The position numbers and the translations under genes are program-made. Below are positions 4,614 to 5,420 of a stretch of 5,420 bases of DNA, in pieces. Origin of the DNA: Chromatiales bacterium (lineage in GTDB: Bacteria; Pseudomonadota; Gammaproteobacteria; SZUA-152); contig JALTPW010000182.1 of assembly GCA_026999335.1 (NCBI GenBank), positions 1-5,420 on the forward strand. The letters run 5' to 3'. Positions within the stretch are counted from its first letter, which is position 1; every line of letters begins with the position of its first letter. A model generated the notes under the pieces. It saw only the letters and a list, made by a program, of their open reading frames with translations, was not told the DNA's origin and did not search any database.

Positions 4614-5420
4614 ATGGATTCCCAAAAAGAATACGCACCCACCTTCAGTATCGAATTTTTCCCTCCCAAAACAGAAGAGGGTAAGGCCAAGCTGTGTAAA
4701 ACCCGCGAAGAATTGGCCGAACTCAATCCGGCTTATATTTCTGTTACTTACGGTGCTGGCGGCAGCACCCAGCAGGGTACCGTGGACACGGTACGAGAAA
4801 TCCAACAATCCGGCATCGATGCGGCGCCGCACCTTACCTGTGTGGGAGCCAGCAAGGAAAGCATCCGTGAACTTCTGCAAATCTATATCGATAACGGCAT
4901 CCATCGTATCGTTGCCCTGCGTGGCGACATGCCTTCCGGCATGCGCGAGATGGGCGAATTCCGCTACGCCAACGAACTGGTGGCATTTATCCGTGCCGAG
5001 ACGAGTGACCACTTCCATATCGAGGTTGCCGCTTACCCGGAAATTCACCCTCAGGCGGGCAGCGTCAGCGCCGACCTTGAACACTTCAAATTAAAAGTAG
5101 AAGCCGGTGCAAACAGCGCCATCACCCAGTATTTTTTCAATGCCGATGCCTATTACCGCTTCGTCGATGACTGTGAAAAAACAGGCCTGAATATCCCCAT
5201 CGTGCCCGGTATCATGCCCATTACCAACTACAAGAACCTGGCCCGCTTTTCTGACATGTGCGGTGCAGAGATTCCCCGCTGGCTGCGCAAGCGTCTGGAA
5301 GACTTTGGCGATGATGTAGAATCCCTGCGTGATTTCGGCCAACAGGTGACGACCCAACTGTGCAAGGATCTGCTTGAACAGGGCGCCCCTGGCCTGCATT
5401 TTTACAGCATGAACCGAAGT
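4614..5420 (+). CDS. metF: 5,10-methylenetetrahydrofolate reductase (3'-truncated by window edge)
   Basis: MetF uses FAD and a reduced nicotinamide to convert 5,10-methylene-THF into 5-methyl-THF, the methyl donor for homocysteine remethylation. From ATG 4614 the frame stays open to the last base, giving 269 residues of a TIM-barrel protein. Motifs are SIEFFPPKT with E14 (E. coli E28), ISVTYGAGGST (42-52), APHLTC (71-76), the flavin-binding IVALRGDMP with D105 (E. coli D120), VAAYPEIHP (138-146), AGANSAITQYFF (164-175) with Q172, IPIVPGIMPITN (194-205) and the near-terminal HFYSMNRS. E. coli MetF has about 18 residues beyond the corresponding point, so only the tail should be missing. The ribosome site is weak: GAGAG at 4601-4605, 8 bases before ATG. 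It follows hepT by 62 bases with no clear promoter or terminator. It completes a methyl-cycle set with metK and ahcY. Confidence 0.97.
   Translation, partial: MDSQKEYAPTFSIEFFPPKTEEGKAKLCKTREELAELNPAYISVTYGAGGSTQQGTVDTVREIQQSGIDAAPHLTCVGASKESIRELLQIYIDNGIHRIVALRGDMPSGMREMGEFRYANELVAFIRAETSDHFHIEVAAYPEIHPQAGSVSADLEHFKLKVEAGANSAITQYFFNADAYYRFVDDCEKTGLNIPIVPGIMPITNYKNLARFSDMCGAEIPRWLRKRLEDFGDDVESLRDFGQQVTTQLCKDLLEQGAPGLHFYSMNRS

Noticed and set aside
4584..5084. 166-codon minus-strand frame across metF, and another at 5091-5399
   Set aside because: Both mirror the metF coding frame, which has all family motifs; neither has an independent ribosome site or recognisable domain.
1..5420. CRISPR array, tRNA or rRNA gene
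   Set aside because: No regularly spaced direct repeats and no tRNA- or rRNA-like segments were seen on either strand.

Overview
The window reads as proteobacterial, most likely gammaproteobacterial, chromosome. Its MetK, AhcY, CysC and MetF all resemble the Escherichia/Pseudomonas-type versions. It carries an S-adenosylhomocysteine (SAH) riboswitch, a class known mainly from beta- and gammaproteobacteria, and an intergenic REP-type palindrome pair. The exact genus cannot be told from the sequence. All genes lie on the + strand.

Layout: 1-1113 is the 3' part of metK (SAM synthetase), whose first ~15 codons lie outside the window. Positions 1114-1414 are non-coding: a REP-like inverted doublet (about 1177-1285), a possible promoter at its right edge, then an SAH riboswitch (about 1302-1380) and a predicted Shine-Dalgarno-masking hairpin (1377-1412). 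Next is ahcY (1415-2836, SAH hydrolase). A 225-base gap (2837-3061) holds two GC-rich hairpins with CTTG loops; the second is a probable terminator. Then come cysC (3062-3685, APS kinase), a two-gene toxin-antitoxin module with an MNT nucleotidyltransferase antitoxin (3729-4130) and a HEPN-domain HepT toxin (4123-4551), and finally metF (4614 to the window end, methylenetetrahydrofolate reductase), cut just before its stop codon.

How they work together: metK, ahcY and metF are three arms of the activated methyl cycle. MetK makes SAM, methyltransferases turn it into SAH, AhcY removes SAH and returns homocysteine, and MetF supplies 5-methyl-THF to remethylate homocysteine. The riboswitch should raise ahcY expression when SAH accumulates. 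The block containing cysC and the HEPN/MNT pair sits between ahcY and metF and looks like an insertion into this otherwise coherent cluster. CysC has a sulfur-metabolism link, while the toxin-antitoxin pair has no metabolic link and is probably an acquired addiction or defence module.

No wholly new gene system is evident. The most informative parts are the riboswitch with a readable expression platform, the REP doublet abutting its promoter region, and the HEPN/MNT module inside a methyl-cycle locus.
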